From Streptomyces glomeratus (GTDB lineage Bacteria; Actinomycetota; Actinomycetes; Streptomycetales; Streptomycetaceae), in assembly GCF_021462825.1 (NCBI RefSeq), contig NZ_JAKEEB010000001.1:186001-250000 (forward strand): DNA of 64,000 bases, read 5' to 3'. A program made the translations under genes and the position numbers. This document shows, piece by piece, positions 53,999 through 62,600 of the stretch. The notes under the pieces are model-generated. The model was not told where the DNA came from. It did no database searches and saw nothing but the letters and a program-made list of their open reading frames with translations. Every line of letters starts with the position of its first letter. Position 1 is the stretch's first letter.

Positions 53999-54031
53999 GG
54001 AGCCGACCGCCCCAGCCACAGCGGGGTTCTC
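53969..54031 (+). repeat. 63-bp dispersed repeat, copy 2
   Basis: Begins GCTCGCGCCAA and ends GGGGTTCTC; ungapped match to 51681-51743. It spans the right arm of the 148-bp element plus 33 bases beyond. Confidence 0.75.
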
Positions 54032-54343
54032 CCCTCTCATGGCCGCGCCCGCCGTCCGGCCGGCGGGCTGGTGCGTGGATCAGCGGGCCGTACGAACGCC
54101 CGCGCATCTGGCAGCGTCGGCCCGCATGCTACCGCCACCACGATCCGGCCTCCTGCGGTAACACAAAGCCTCTTTGACCTGCACCGTTGGGGATCACCGT
54201 TCGTCCCCGTGCCCGTGTTGGAATGTGGCCGCTGCGTGCGGCGACGGACGGGCGGCGACGTGCGGCCGGTGGCGAAGACAGATGAGGCGGCGCGGCGGCG
54301 ACCGGCCAGCGCCGCCGCGCTTGGCGTGGCCCTCGGGTCTTGA

Positions 54344-54679
54344 TCCGACCTACCGGGCACAGGCGTCGCCTGGTCCGAGACCGGCTATGTCTTCGCCACG
54401 CGGAACGGTCGGCCGATCGAGCCGCGGAACGTCTACCGGTCCTTCACGAGGGTCGCGGCGGATGCTGGTCTGAGGGTGGTCCGGCTGCACGACGCGCGGC
54501 ACGGCTGCGCCACGCTGCTGACGGCCGCCGGCGTTGCGCCGCGGGTCATCATGGAGATCCTCGGGCACTCCCAGATCAGCATCACGATGGACGTGTACAC
54601 GCACGTCGTGCACGACACCCAGCGGGAAGCGATCAGCCATATGGACCGGCTGCTCAAGCGCCGTCTGCCAGACGCCTGA
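54344..54679 (+). pseudogene. C-terminal half of a tyrosine integrase
   Basis: The frame opens after a TGA and reads SETGYVFATRNGRPIEPRNVY, LHDARHGCATLLTAAGV, MEILGHSQISITMDVYTHV: Arg of the RH(x)xA box, the GHxxI..T box and the Tyr nucleophile are all present. The N-terminal arm-binding and first catalytic half are missing. A 68-residue product from GTG 54476 is possible but could not recombine. It lies 70 bases from the tRNA target. Confidence 0.85.
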
Positions 54680-54687
54680 GAGACGAC

Positions 54688-54711
54688 TGCCGTCAATTGG
54701 TGCCGTCAAAG
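54688..54711 (+). repeat. Two TGCCGTCAA sites, 13-bp spacing
   Basis: TGCCGTCAA at 54688 and 54701. The second is equivalent in position to GATGTCAAAGG at 49682, and its 11-mer recurs at 49867. Interpreted as arm-type sites of the 5.0-kb element. Confidence 0.5.
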
Positions 54712-54744
54712 GCCCCGGACCAAGATCGGTCCGGGGCCTTTTGG
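54708..54744. terminator. Hairpin terminator downstream of tRNA-Arg and integrase remnant
   Basis: AAAGGCCCCGGACC / GGTCCGGGGCCTTTT around AAGATC, a perfect 14-bp stem with T-run on the plus strand; on the minus strand it lies just past the tRNA 3' end. Confidence 0.85.
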
Positions 54745-54748
54745 CTGG

Positions 54749-54821
54749 TGCCCCCGGCAGGATTCGAACCTGCGACACCCGCTTTAGGAGAGCGGTGCTC
54801 TATCCCCTGAGCTACGAAGGC
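54749..54821 (-). tRNA. tRNA-Arg (anticodon CCT)
   Basis: 73 bases on the minus strand fold as a tRNA. The acceptor GCCTTCG pairs with CGGGGGC (two G-U pairs), the D-arm is AGCTCAGGGGATAGAGC-like, the anticodon loop CTCCTAA carries CCT at 54786-54788, and the T-arm contains GGTTCGAATCC. CCA is encoded next (to 54746). It is the only complete copy here; the part from the anticodon loop to the 3' end is duplicated at 49729 and 38825, marking it as an integration target that stays intact. Confidence 0.95.
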
Positions 54822-55014
54822 GGGGCCCGGCGGAAGGCGTGGTGAATGCTCTGCGTGAGCACTCGTCCTCGCTTCTGCAAGGTTGTGGCCGCCTCTGGAG
54901 GCGGTTCCAACAGGTTAGCGGATCGGGGCGGGGCGGTGGGGCCGAGGCCGGGGTCTTGTGTTGATCAATTGTTTCGCGGGGCCTCCGGGGGGGCGGGCGC
55001 CGGTGGGGGATGCG

Positions 55015-55602
55015 TCACAGGGTGAGTCCGCCCAGGTGGGTCAGGGCGCGGGTGAACAGGTCCGTGAGGTCCGGCTCGCCGTTGTGGTCAGCCCAGTACA
55101 TGAGCGTCTCTGTGGTCACCGCGGTCAGGGCGGCCGCGGTGACGCGGACGTCGTAGGCGTTCGCGTCCCTGCCGGCGCGTTCGGCGAGCAGGGTCGCCGT
55201 GCGGGCGACCCCGGCCTCCTGCTGTTGCCACATACGCGCCCGCAGGGGCTGCACCCGCGAGACCAGCCTGAGGCGGGCCAGCATGGTGTCCCGGTCCTGG
55301 CCGATGCGCTGTTCGAGCAGATCGAAGAGTGTTGCGCGCACGACGTCGGTGGGCGGTTCCCAAGGGTCCCGCCTTGTGGCCGGCGGCGGTGGGGGCGGGT
55401 CGTGGTCGTCGCCGAGGACCACGTCCTCCTTGGTGGGGAAGTAGCGGAAGAACGTGCTCGGCGAGACCTCGGCCGCGTCGCAGATCTGCTCGACGGTCGT
55501 GTGGTCGTACCCCTGTTCGGCGAAGAGGCGGAGTGCCTCCTGTCGCAGCAGACGGCGGGTCTTGGCCTTTTTCCTCTCCCGGAGCCCGGGGCGGGTCGTC
55601 AT
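55015..55602 (-). CDS. TetR-family regulator
   Basis: ATG 55600-55602 gives 195 residues. HTH: LLRQEALRLFAEQGYDHTTV and EQICDAAEVSPSTFFRYFPTKEDVV, followed by a Pro-rich loop (DPPPPPPATR) and a TetR_C (MftR-like) domain. SxSTFFRYFPTKED is the signature of the MftR/SCO-type actinobacterial TetR group. It sits just outside the island, before the acyl-CoA oxidase gene on the same strand; target unknown. Confidence 0.9.
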   Translation of the reverse strand: MTTRPGLRERKKAKTRRLLRQEALRLFAEQGYDHTTVEQICDAAEVSPSTFFRYFPTKEDVVLGDDHDPPPPPPATRRDPWEPPTDVVRATLFDLLEQRIGQDRDTMLARLRLVSRVQPLRARMWQQQEAGVARTATLLAERAGRDANAYDVRVTAAALTAVTTETLMYWADHNGEPDLTDLFTRALTHLGGLTL

Positions 55603-55809
55603 GTCGTGCACTTTTCTCAAGAGCCGGTTGTTGTAAAAGAGGGATTTAGTACCAAATGGGAGATGGTGGCATTCTCTCACCACTTCTGCTTCTCGGGGTG
55701 AGGGGAAGAGCCCGTTCGTGGGACGTCCGTCCGTGGTCCGTCGTCCGTCCGTGGGCGTCCCACGGTGGGACGGGTCTCTTTCAAGGGGATGGGTCGTCGG
55801 CTGTCGGTC

Positions 55810-57789
55810 TCAGTGCGGTGCCGGCAGCTGGTCCGGAATGGTTCGTACGATCGTTCCCCCGCTCGCGATCGGGATCGCGGACAGCAGTTCCGCCGGGAAG
55901 TCGAACGCGTCGACCAAGGTCATCATGTGCGGCGCGAGGTCGGCGACGACCGTGTCCAGGGTCTTCGGGAGGGCGCGGACCTGGTCCGGGGTGAGATGGC
56001 CCTCGGCGAGCAGATCACCGGTGTGCTCGCGTAGCCGGCGGAGCACGAACAGGCGGCACAGGGAGCGCAGCAGTGCGGCCGACCTCGGGTCCGCCGCCCG
56101 GTCGGCCGCCGCGGCGAAGGCGTCCGCGGCCTGGAGGCAGGCGTGTGCGGAGACCATTTCCAGGGCGGCACCGGAGGTGCCGTTCCAGCGGCCGACCGGA
56201 TCGCCGGACGGGCCCTCGCGCAGGGCGGTGCGGGCCCGGGCCTGCCAGATGGCCTCGACCCGGGCGAGCAGTCCCCGTAGGAAGGGCAGGTCCGTCAGGT
56301 CTCCGGACGGCGACGTCTCCGGCTTCGCGGACTCGTGCCCGAACACCATCTCGGAGGCGGCCTTCACCCAGATCACCAGGTTGTCGCCCTCGGCGGTGAT
56401 GCCGCCCTCGATGTTCGCGGGGAGGTCCGAGATGCCGTTGGCGGGAAACAGGCCCTGCGCGCCACAGCGTTCGCGGCACTCGGTGGCGATTCCCCGTGCC
56501 TCCCAGGTGATCCAGCCCTTGGCGATGGCCGCGAGCCGCTCGACCTCCTCGCGGTCCTCCTCGGTCCGCGCGGCGAACCGGCCGACCACCGTGCGGTGCA
56601 GGAACGTCATCGCGTACGCCGTCGCCAGCCCGTCGAGCAGCCGGCTGTGGTGGCTGCGGTGGGCGGCGAGCGGGATGCGCTCACCGGCACGGGGCCCGGC
56701 GATGAGACGGCTGTGGGAGTAGCGGACCGCGATGGTGAGCGCGGCACGGGCCATGCCGAGGGTGCCGGCGCTCATGCAGAGCTTGCCCATGGTGACGCGG
56801 TTGATGGAGCGCAGGAGCCGCTTGCGCTTGTTGCCGAGGTTGCTGGTGAGCGTGCCGTCGTGGTTCAGGCGGCCGTGGTCTGCCTCCAGGAGTGCCTCGC
56901 GGGGCAGCCACAGATGGTCGAAGGAGGTGAGGCAGTGGTCGACGGGGGTGCCGGTGCGGTCCGGCAGCCGGCGGACCGTGACTCCGGGCAGATATCCGGT
57001 CTCGTCGCTGAGCGGGGTGAGGAACAGAAAGACGCCCTGGTCCTCGTCGTCGACGAGGAGCCGGGCGGCGACGACCGCGGTCTTGGGGCCTCCGGTGAGG
57101 CTGGTGTTGGGCATGAACTTCTGTGCGCCCGGCGTCGGGGTGTGGAGGCGGAAGCCGCCGCTTCGGCGGTCGAGGACCGCGACGGTCTCCATCGAGGCCA
57201 CGTCGTTGCCGTGCTCCAGCTCGGTGCACAGAAACGTTCCTGTGCGGTCCAGTGCGGTGAAGGCGGACAGGTCGCGGCCCCCGTGGTCGTGGTCGACGAG
57301 GCTGCCGAGGAACAGGTTGTAGTGGATGCTCGCGAGGGTGGTCAGCCCTCCGTCCACCAGTCCGATCCACTCGTGCAGGGCAGCCAGCCGGTGCGGGTCG
57401 GCCACGAACCGCTCGGGATCCGCGAGGACGTCGTTGAGGAGGCGCAGACGGTCGTATGAGAGGGCGGCCCGCTCGGCCGGGGGCAGTCCGGGCCGATACG
57501 AGAACGCGCGGCCGGAGACCGTCCTGCGCCAGACGCCGTGCCGCCGCTCGCGGTGCGGGCCCTCGAACAGGAGGCGCGCGAGATCGTCGGCGACCGGGTG
57601 CTCGAAGGGGGCCGAGGCCATGGACCCGGCCGGGGCTTCAGCGGTCACCGGGTGATGGAATGGCGTTGGGCGGTCGAGCATGGCCGGGCGCTGAGGTATC
57701 ACCGGGTGTTCGTGTGTCGCCGGTTCTTCGGCCGGCGCCGGGTGTACGGCTGTCCCCGTAGTTAAGGCCTCGGACGACGTGATGGTCAT
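55810..57789 (-). CDS. aco: Acyl-CoA oxidase, avenolide-biosynthesis (Aco) type
   Basis: A 659-residue flavoprotein of the acyl-CoA oxidase class from ATG 57787-57789 (GGGGGAAG upstream). The first 60 residues are a Pro/His-rich extension. The FAD/substrate motif FLCTELEHGNDVASMETVA matches the TEL.HG.NV...ET.A pattern of acyl-CoA oxidases, and later segments (LCMSAGTLGMARAALTIAVRYSHSR, split as LCMSAGTLGMARAAL and RYSHSRL) form the helical domain. Divergent from a butyrolactone-receptor-like TetR and near a P450, the same gene set as S. avermitilis aco-avaR1-cyp17, where Aco and Cyp17 make the butenolide hormone avenolide. An ARE-like dyad lies 52 bases upstream. Confidence 0.82.
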   Translation of the reverse strand: MTITSSEALTTGTAVHPAPAEEPATHEHPVIPQRPAMLDRPTPFHHPVTAEAPAGSMASAPFEHPVADDLARLLFEGPHRERRHGVWRRTVSGRAFSYRPGLPPAERAALSYDRLRLLNDVLADPERFVADPHRLAALHEWIGLVDGGLTTLASIHYNLFLGSLVDHDHGGRDLSAFTALDRTGTFLCTELEHGNDVASMETVAVLDRRSGGFRLHTPTPGAQKFMPNTSLTGGPKTAVVAARLLVDDEDQGVFLFLTPLSDETGYLPGVTVRRLPDRTGTPVDHCLTSFDHLWLPREALLEADHGRLNHDGTLTSNLGNKRKRLLRSINRVTMGKLCMSAGTLGMARAALTIAVRYSHSRLIAGPRAGERIPLAAHRSHHSRLLDGLATAYAMTFLHRTVVGRFAARTEEDREEVERLAAIAKGWITWEARGIATECRERCGAQGLFPANGISDLPANIEGGITAEGDNLVIWVKAASEMVFGHESAKPETSPSGDLTDLPFLRGLLARVEAIWQARARTALREGPSGDPVGRWNGTSGAALEMVSAHACLQAADAFAAAADRAADPRSAALLRSLCRLFVLRRLREHTGDLLAEGHLTPDQVRALPKTLDTVVADLAPHMMTLVDAFDFPAELLSAIPIASGGTIVRTIPDQLPAPH

Positions 57790-57840
57790 CGAGCTTCCCC
57801 CTGGGTGGGTTCGGTCAGGTGTGAAGCACAGTGAGCGAAG

Positions 57841-57862
57841 ATACGTACCATCCGGTTTTTAT
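57841..57862. promoter_or_regulatory. ARE-like operator upstream of aco
   Basis: A 22-bp partial dyad: ATACGTACC (57841-57849) and GGTTTTTAT (57854-57862), centre ATCC. The ACC...GGT core and A/T ends fit autoregulatory elements bound by butyrolactone-receptor proteins. Confidence 0.55.
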
Positions 57863-57961
57863 TTCAAGGGCCTTCTCGCACGGCACCGGCCGACCTACGG
57901 CACTTCCGCAGGGCTTTGGGGCGGGATAGGGGCAATTGGCGGTCCGACGCTTCAGGGTTGA

Positions 57962-57981
57962 AAAACCGTATGGCTGGTTTT
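57962..57981. promoter_or_regulatory. ARE-like operator upstream of the receptor-like TetR gene
   Basis: Perfect arms AAAACC (57962-57967) and GGTTTT (57976-57981), 8-base centre, 71 bases before GTG 58052. Likely autoregulation of the receptor gene. Confidence 0.65.
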
Positions 57982-58051
57982 ATTGTCCAGAGGCGTCGAC
58001 AGAGGCCGTCTGGTCTCTTCCCCGCGGCGCGGGCTGGTGCGGAGGGTGCTT

Positions 58052-58738
58052 GTGGCACGGCAGGAGCGGGCCATCCGGACGCGGCAGGCGATCCTGCTCG
58101 CCGCGGCCGAGGTGTTCGACGAGGTCGGGTACGAAGCGGCGACGATCTCCGACGTGCTGCACAGGTCCGGTGTGACCAAGGGTGCCCTCTACTTCCACTT
58201 CACCTCGAAGGAGGAGCTGGCCCAGGCGGTCCTGGCCGCGCAGGTCTCCTCCCTCCCGCGCGTCCCGGAGCAGGATCTGAAGCTTCAGGAGTCGTTGGAC
58301 GAGGCATTGCTGCTGGCCTATCTGCTCCGGAAGGACACCGGTGACCCGATCGTCCAGGGCAGTGTGCGGCTGACCGTGGACCAGGGGTCGCCCAAGGACC
58401 ACCTCAACCGGCGGGTGCCGATGCAGGCGTGGACCGAGCACACGCGGTCCCTCTTCGAAGAGGCCAAGCAGCGGGGCGAGATACTCCCGCACGCCGATGT
58501 CGAAGCACTCGCCAAGCTGTTCGTCGGCGCCTTCACGGGCGTCCAGGTCCTTTCGCGGATCATGACCGAACGGGTGGATCTGGCCGAGCGGGTCGCCGAC
58601 CTCTACCGGCATCTGATGCCCTCGGTCGCCGTGCCGGGGGTGCTGGTCCGCCTGGACTTCTCCCCCGACCGGGGGCCGAAGGTGTACGAAGCCGCCATGA
58701 GACAGCGTCACTCGGAGGCGGTGGGCGCGGAGGGGTGA
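58052..58738 (+). CDS. Gamma-butyrolactone/butenolide receptor-like TetR (AvaR1-like)
   Basis: GTG 58052 after GGAGG gives 228 residues. The N-terminus ARQERAIRTRQAILLAAAEVF and SGVTKGALYFHFTSKEELA are the hallmark of the ArpA/ScbR/AvaR family. The ligand domain has the family pattern VQGSVRLTVDQG, QAWTEHTRSLFEEAKQRGEIL and LFVGAFTGVQVLSRI, including the Trp of the ligand pocket region. Divergent from aco and upstream of the P450, so it is the best candidate receptor for the hormone made by this locus. Pseudo-receptor status cannot be excluded from sequence alone. Confidence 0.88.
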   Translation: MARQERAIRTRQAILLAAAEVFDEVGYEAATISDVLHRSGVTKGALYFHFTSKEELAQAVLAAQVSSLPRVPEQDLKLQESLDEALLLAYLLRKDTGDPIVQGSVRLTVDQGSPKDHLNRRVPMQAWTEHTRSLFEEAKQRGEILPHADVEALAKLFVGAFTGVQVLSRIMTERVDLAERVADLYRHLMPSVAVPGVLVRLDFSPDRGPKVYEAAMRQRHSEAVGAEG

Positions 58739-59132
58739 CGTGACGGCGAGCGCGGCTCGAGGCGACGGGTGTGCCGCGGCCGCGGGTTCGCGGGCGTGGC
58801 GGGTGGGTCGCAACCACGGGTTCACGGGCGCGGGGGGTGTGTTGTGGCCACGGTTCGCGAGACGGGTGGCGTGTGGTGACGAGTGCCCGGCCGGGGGCGC
58901 CGGTGAGCCCGCCGGCCGACGAACGGCGCGCAGGGGGAGACGGAGCCGGAGCCGGGGGTAGGGCGCCGGGCGCCGGGGGAGGTGACGGGGGGAGCCGGGC
59001 GAAAGCCGCCGGCTCTCGTGCGGGGAGGGCGGGCGTGTCTCCCCGTTCATGGTGCGTGAGTACCACCGTGGTGCGCAGGGCGGCGTGCCACGCCGAATCC
59101 CGAACGGACCGACCGACCGAGCGGAGAGCACG
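58739..59132. other. Intergenic before the P450 gene, one hairpin
   Basis: GC-rich with a perfect stem GAGCCGG / CCGGCTC (58992-59015) that may terminate the TetR transcript. No ARE-like site was found here. The P450 ribosome site is GGAGAG at 59123. Confidence 0.5.
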
Positions 59133-60365
59133 ATGAACACGACCGCATGCCCGTACGCCCTGGATGTGACAGGGCGTGACCTGGCTGGCGAGACCGCCAT
59201 GTTGCGGGCGCGGGGGCCCGCAGTCGAGGTGGAACTGCCCGGCGGGGTGCGCGCCTGGGCCGTCGTACGGCAGACGTACGTCAAGCAACTCCTCATGGAC
59301 CCGCGGGTGTCCAAGGACGCCCGGAGGCACTGGCCCGCCTTCGTCGCCGGCCGCATCCGCGAGGACTGGCCTCTCTACCCGTGGGTGGCGAACGAGAACA
59401 TGCTGTTCGCCTACGGGGACCGGCATGCGCGGCTGCGCCGGCTGGTCGCCGCCGCCTTCACCGCGCGTCGCACGGAGGCCCTGCGGCCCCGCGTCCAGGA
59501 GATCACCGAGGCGCTCCTGGACGAACTGGCCGCGCTTCCGGCGGGTGAACCGGTCGATCTGCGGGCGCGTTTCGCCAAGCCGCTGCCCATGCGGGTGATC
59601 TGCGAGTTGTTCGGTGTCGCCGAGGAGGACCGTGAACCCCTCTGCACCGACCTGGACTTGGTGTTCGGTACGGCCGTGCCCGGCAACGAGATGGCCGCGG
59701 CGCAGGTGAGGGTCTTCGGGATGCTGGCCGCACTGGTCGCCGAGAAGCGGGCCGCGCCCGGAGACGATCTGACGACCGCTCTCATCGAGGCCCGGGACGG
59801 CGCCGACGGCCGGCTGACCGAGGAGGAACTCCTCGGCACCCTCTATCTGATGATCGCCGCCGGTCAGGAGACCACCTGCACCCTCATCACCAATGCGGTC
59901 GGCGCGCTGTGCGCGCAGCCCGAACAGCGCGCGCATGTGCGGGAGGGCCGCGCCGGCTGGGCCGACGTGGTCGGTGAGACGCTGCGCACGCACAGCCCCG
60001 CCGCGTACTCGCCGATGCGGTTCGCCGTGGAGGACATCGACCTGGACGGCGTACGGATCGCGAAGGGCGACGCGATCCTGGTCTCCTTCGCCGGTGCGGC
60101 CTCGGATCCCGAGGCGTACGGGGACGATGTCGGAGTCTTCGATGTGCTCAGGACCGGCCGGCGGGACGACCTGGGCTTCGGGTACGGCGTACACCGTTGT
60201 GTGGGCGCCCCGTTGGCCCGGCTCGAGGCGACCACCGCGCTGTCGGCGCTCTTCGGCCGCTTCCCAGATCTGGAGTCTGTAATTCCGATGGAGGAGGTGG
60301 AGCCGGTGGAGTCCTTCATCGTCAACGGGTATGGGTCGCTTCCGGTCGTACTGCGACCGAACTGA
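59133..60365 (+). CDS. Cytochrome P450 (Cyp17-like, avenolide-type locus)
   Basis: A 410-residue soluble bacterial P450 from ATG 59133. I-helix oxygen-activation motif AAGQETT, K-helix ETLR, and heme loop [17 protein letters not shown] with Cys356 as thiolate ligand. It needs ferredoxin and reductase supplied elsewhere. In S. avermitilis the equivalent Cyp17 hydroxylates the avenolide acyl chain; gene position between two receptor-like regulators supports the same role here. Confidence 0.9.
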   Translation: MNTTACPYALDVTGRDLAGETAMLRARGPAVEVELPGGVRAWAVVRQTYVKQLLMDPRVSKDARRHWPAFVAGRIREDWPLYPWVANENMLFAYGDRHARLRRLVAAAFTARRTEALRPRVQEITEALLDELAALPAGEPVDLRARFAKPLPMRVICELFGVAEEDREPLCTDLDLVFGTAVPGNEMAAAQVRVFGMLAALVAEKRAAPGDDLTTALIEARDGADGRLTEEELLGTLYLMIAAGQETTCTLITNAVGALCAQPEQRAHVREGRAGWADVVGETLRTHSPAAYSPMRFAVEDIDLDGVRIAKGDAILVSFAGAASDPEAYGDDVGVFDVLRTGRRDDLGFGYGVHRCVGAPLARLEATTALSALFGRFPDLESVIPMEEVEPVESFIVNGYGSLPVVLRPN

Positions 60366-60474
60366 TCTGTTTTCGGAGCCGGTTCGGGCGAGATCCGCCG
60401 CTTTCGGGCGGCGGGATTCCGCCCTTCCGGGTGTCTCGCGGCAATACCTATGGGACAGTTGCTCATGCAATTGA

Positions 60475-60492
60475 AAACCGCGCATGCGGTTT
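60475..60492. promoter_or_regulatory. ARE-like operator upstream of the second TetR gene
   Basis: Perfect 7-bp arms AAACCGC (60475-60481) and GCGGTTT (60486-60492) around GCAT, 34 bases before the ATG at 60527. Strongest of the three ARE-like sites. Confidence 0.7.
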
Positions 60493-60526
60493 GTTATGCT
60501 CCTGATCCAGCCCAACGGAGCGTGTG

Positions 60527-61159
60527 ATGGCCAAGCAGGAACGTGCGGTACGAACGCGCAACGCCTTGATCCAGTCCGCCGCCGAACTCTTCACCAAGGA
60601 CGGCTTCGAGGCGGTCTCGCTGTCGATGATCAGCTCCCGCGCGGGAGTCAGCAACGGCGCGCTGCACTTCCACTTCCCCAGCAAGGCCGCACTCTCCGCG
60701 GCGGTACGGGATGCGGCGGCCCGGCGGTTCGGGCGGATCACCTCCGCCGAGCGGCCGCCGCCGCAGTACGGCGGCTCACTCCAGTCGCTCGTCGACACGA
60801 GCCACGCCCTGTTGCAGGGTCTGCGCCACGACGTCGTGCTGCGCGCCGGTTTCGACCTCGGCGACGGGGCGCGGGACGCGGGCCGGGGCGGAGATCTGCA
60901 CGAGCGGTGGCACGCCTGGGTGGAGGACGCCGTGGTGCGCGCCGCGCACGAGGGGCTGCTCTCCGACGTGGCGCCGCGGGATCTGGTGGCGACGGTGGTC
61001 GGTGCGACGGTCGGCTTCGCGGCACTCGGGGAGTACGACGTGCGCTGGCTGTCGCACACCACCCTCACCCGCTTCTGGTCGCTGCTCCTTCCTCGCATAG
61101 CCTCGGCGCCGGCGCTTCGGGGAGTGGTGGCTGCGGGAAGGCGGGCGGAGGCGAGCTGA
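60527..61159 (+). CDS. Second butyrolactone-receptor-like TetR (AvaR2/AvaR3-like)
   Basis: ATG 60527 after GGAG gives 210 residues; a GTG one codon upstream is possible. AKQERAVRTRNALIQSAAELF and AGVSNGALHFHFPSKAAL follow the receptor family pattern with several substitutions. The ligand domain keeps HDVVLRAGFDLGD, ERWHAWVEDAVVRAAHEGLL and TVVGATVGFAAL. More diverged than the first receptor, so it may be a pseudo-receptor. It lies downstream of the P450 under its own ARE-like site and is convergent with the protease gene. Confidence 0.86.
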   Translation: MAKQERAVRTRNALIQSAAELFTKDGFEAVSLSMISSRAGVSNGALHFHFPSKAALSAAVRDAAARRFGRITSAERPPPQYGGSLQSLVDTSHALLQGLRHDVVLRAGFDLGDGARDAGRGGDLHERWHAWVEDAVVRAAHEGLLSDVAPRDLVATVVGATVGFAALGEYDVRWLSHTTLTRFWSLLLPRIASAPALRGVVAAGRRAEAS

Positions 61160-61170
61160 TCCTCCGTGCC

Positions 61171-62445
61171 TCACCGTCGTGTGACGTGCACCCGGAAGTT
61201 GCCCGACCGGTCCTTTCCCACCACGCTGATGACGATCCCCGCTTTCGTGTCCTTGAAGGACTGCCCGGGGAGGAACGTCGCGTCGGACAGCTCGGCCTGC
61301 ACATTGGGGCTGCGGGTGCAGCCCCCGCTGCCGGGCTGTGAGTCGTAGACCGTGATGGGCCCGTCGCCGGTGTCGACGTCCGCGTCGACGCGGTAGACGA
61401 GGATGCCGGGCCGGCACACCGCCGCGTCGTTGCCCTCGCGGGTGCGCAGTTCGACGGCGTATCCGGCCCGGGAGCTGAGCGGTACGAAGACCAGCTTGCG
61501 TCCGCCGGTCCGGGCCAGCGGGGTCAGCGTGTACGCGGCCGTGCCGTGCCCGGTGACGCAGGCGACCTGGGCGTCGCCGAGCCAGCCGAGCTTCCACTTG
61601 TGCCAGCCGAGCAGGTCGTTGTCGGCGCCCCAGTCCTCGCTCATGATGTCCCAGTGCCCGACTGCGGTGCCGCCCTCCTGGGTGTAGAGGTCGGGCAGGC
61701 CGAAGGTGTGGCTGTTCTCATGGGGCATGACCCGGTAGCCGGTCACGGCGTAGGAGCCCGAGCCGTCGTCCTGGCGGCTGTAGATGAAGGACGCGTTGGC
61801 GACGGGGACGCCGTCGGCGAGGGGCGCGTCGGTGTTGCCCGCGAAGGTCACGGACAGGACGGTGTCCAGGGCGGAGGGGCCGGCGTTCGGGGTGGCCAGC
61901 ACGTTCAGCAGGTCGTAGCGGCGGAAGTCCACCTTGGGATCGATGGCGGCGACGATGTCCTGGACGAGTTGGCGGTAGCCGGGGTCGAAAGGGGCGCCGC
62001 GCTCTATCCCGTACGCCTTGAACGGTTTGGGCATCCGCAGCCAGTGGCGTATGGGCGCCTCCGGGCGGTAGTCGAGGCGGCCGTACGAGCCGGTGGCGAA
62101 CCACTGCCGGGTCTGCGGGAAGAACTCCGCGAACCGGCTCAGCGCGCTGCCCTGGCCGGGGGCGTCGGAGAAGTCGACCATCACGGTCAGGGCGTGCACG
62201 GTGCCGGTGGAGCGGGCGTAGCCGGAGGGGGTCGGGATGCCTTCGGGCATCTGGATGTTCGGATGGCCGTGGATCATGCAAGGGCGCAGTGCCGAGGACC
62301 GGACCGGGGCGACCGAGCCGGGCGCCGCGGAGTCGGCCGTCAGCTGCCCGGTGCCGGCCGAGGTGGAGATCGCCAGAGTCAGAGCGGTGACCGAGGCGAG
62401 GGAGGCGGCGCGGCGAGGGTGTACCCGGCGACGGGACAGCTGCAT
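61171..62445 (-). CDS. Secreted M6-like metalloprotease
   Basis: ATG 62443-62445 after GGAGGG gives 424 residues. Basic n-region and Sec signal (RRAASLASVTALTLAISTSAG, cut near 30-35), then an M6-type domain: LTVMVDFSDAPGQG, IYSRQDDGSGSY and the zinc motif HENSHTFGLPD (His242, Glu243, His246, Asp252), followed by GHWDIMSEDW, the met-turn-like segment. The C-terminal 150 residues are beta-rich. An extracellular zinc peptidase, convergent with the AvaR-like gene by 11 bases. Confidence 0.88.
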   Translation of the reverse strand: MQLSRRRVHPRRAASLASVTALTLAISTSAGTGQLTADSAAPGSVAPVRSSALRPCMIHGHPNIQMPEGIPTPSGYARSTGTVHALTVMVDFSDAPGQGSALSRFAEFFPQTRQWFATGSYGRLDYRPEAPIRHWLRMPKPFKAYGIERGAPFDPGYRQLVQDIVAAIDPKVDFRRYDLLNVLATPNAGPSALDTVLSVTFAGNTDAPLADGVPVANASFIYSRQDDGSGSYAVTGYRVMPHENSHTFGLPDLYTQEGGTAVGHWDIMSEDWGADNDLLGWHKWKLGWLGDAQVACVTGHGTAAYTLTPLARTGGRKLVFVPLSSRAGYAVELRTREGNDAAVCRPGILVYRVDADVDTGDGPITVYDSQPGSGGCTRSPNVQAELSDATFLPGQSFKDTKAGIVISVVGKDRSGNFRVHVTRR

Positions 62446-62600
62446 GCGGTGGCCCTCCGCTCCACGGCAGCCGCCGGTCTCCGACTGCACCCTTGCGATC
62501 ACCCTGTGGCGCGCGCACCGTGGGCGCGCGCTGGAGGAGGCCGAACGAGGGGTTCTCGGGCGCGGAGGGGGTGAAGGCGGGCGAGGGGAGGCGTGAAACG

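Noticed and set aside
58560..60515. 651-residue frame antisense to the P450
   Set aside because: The sense strand encodes a complete P450 with heme loop; the antisense is Arg/Gly/Pro-rich without motifs.
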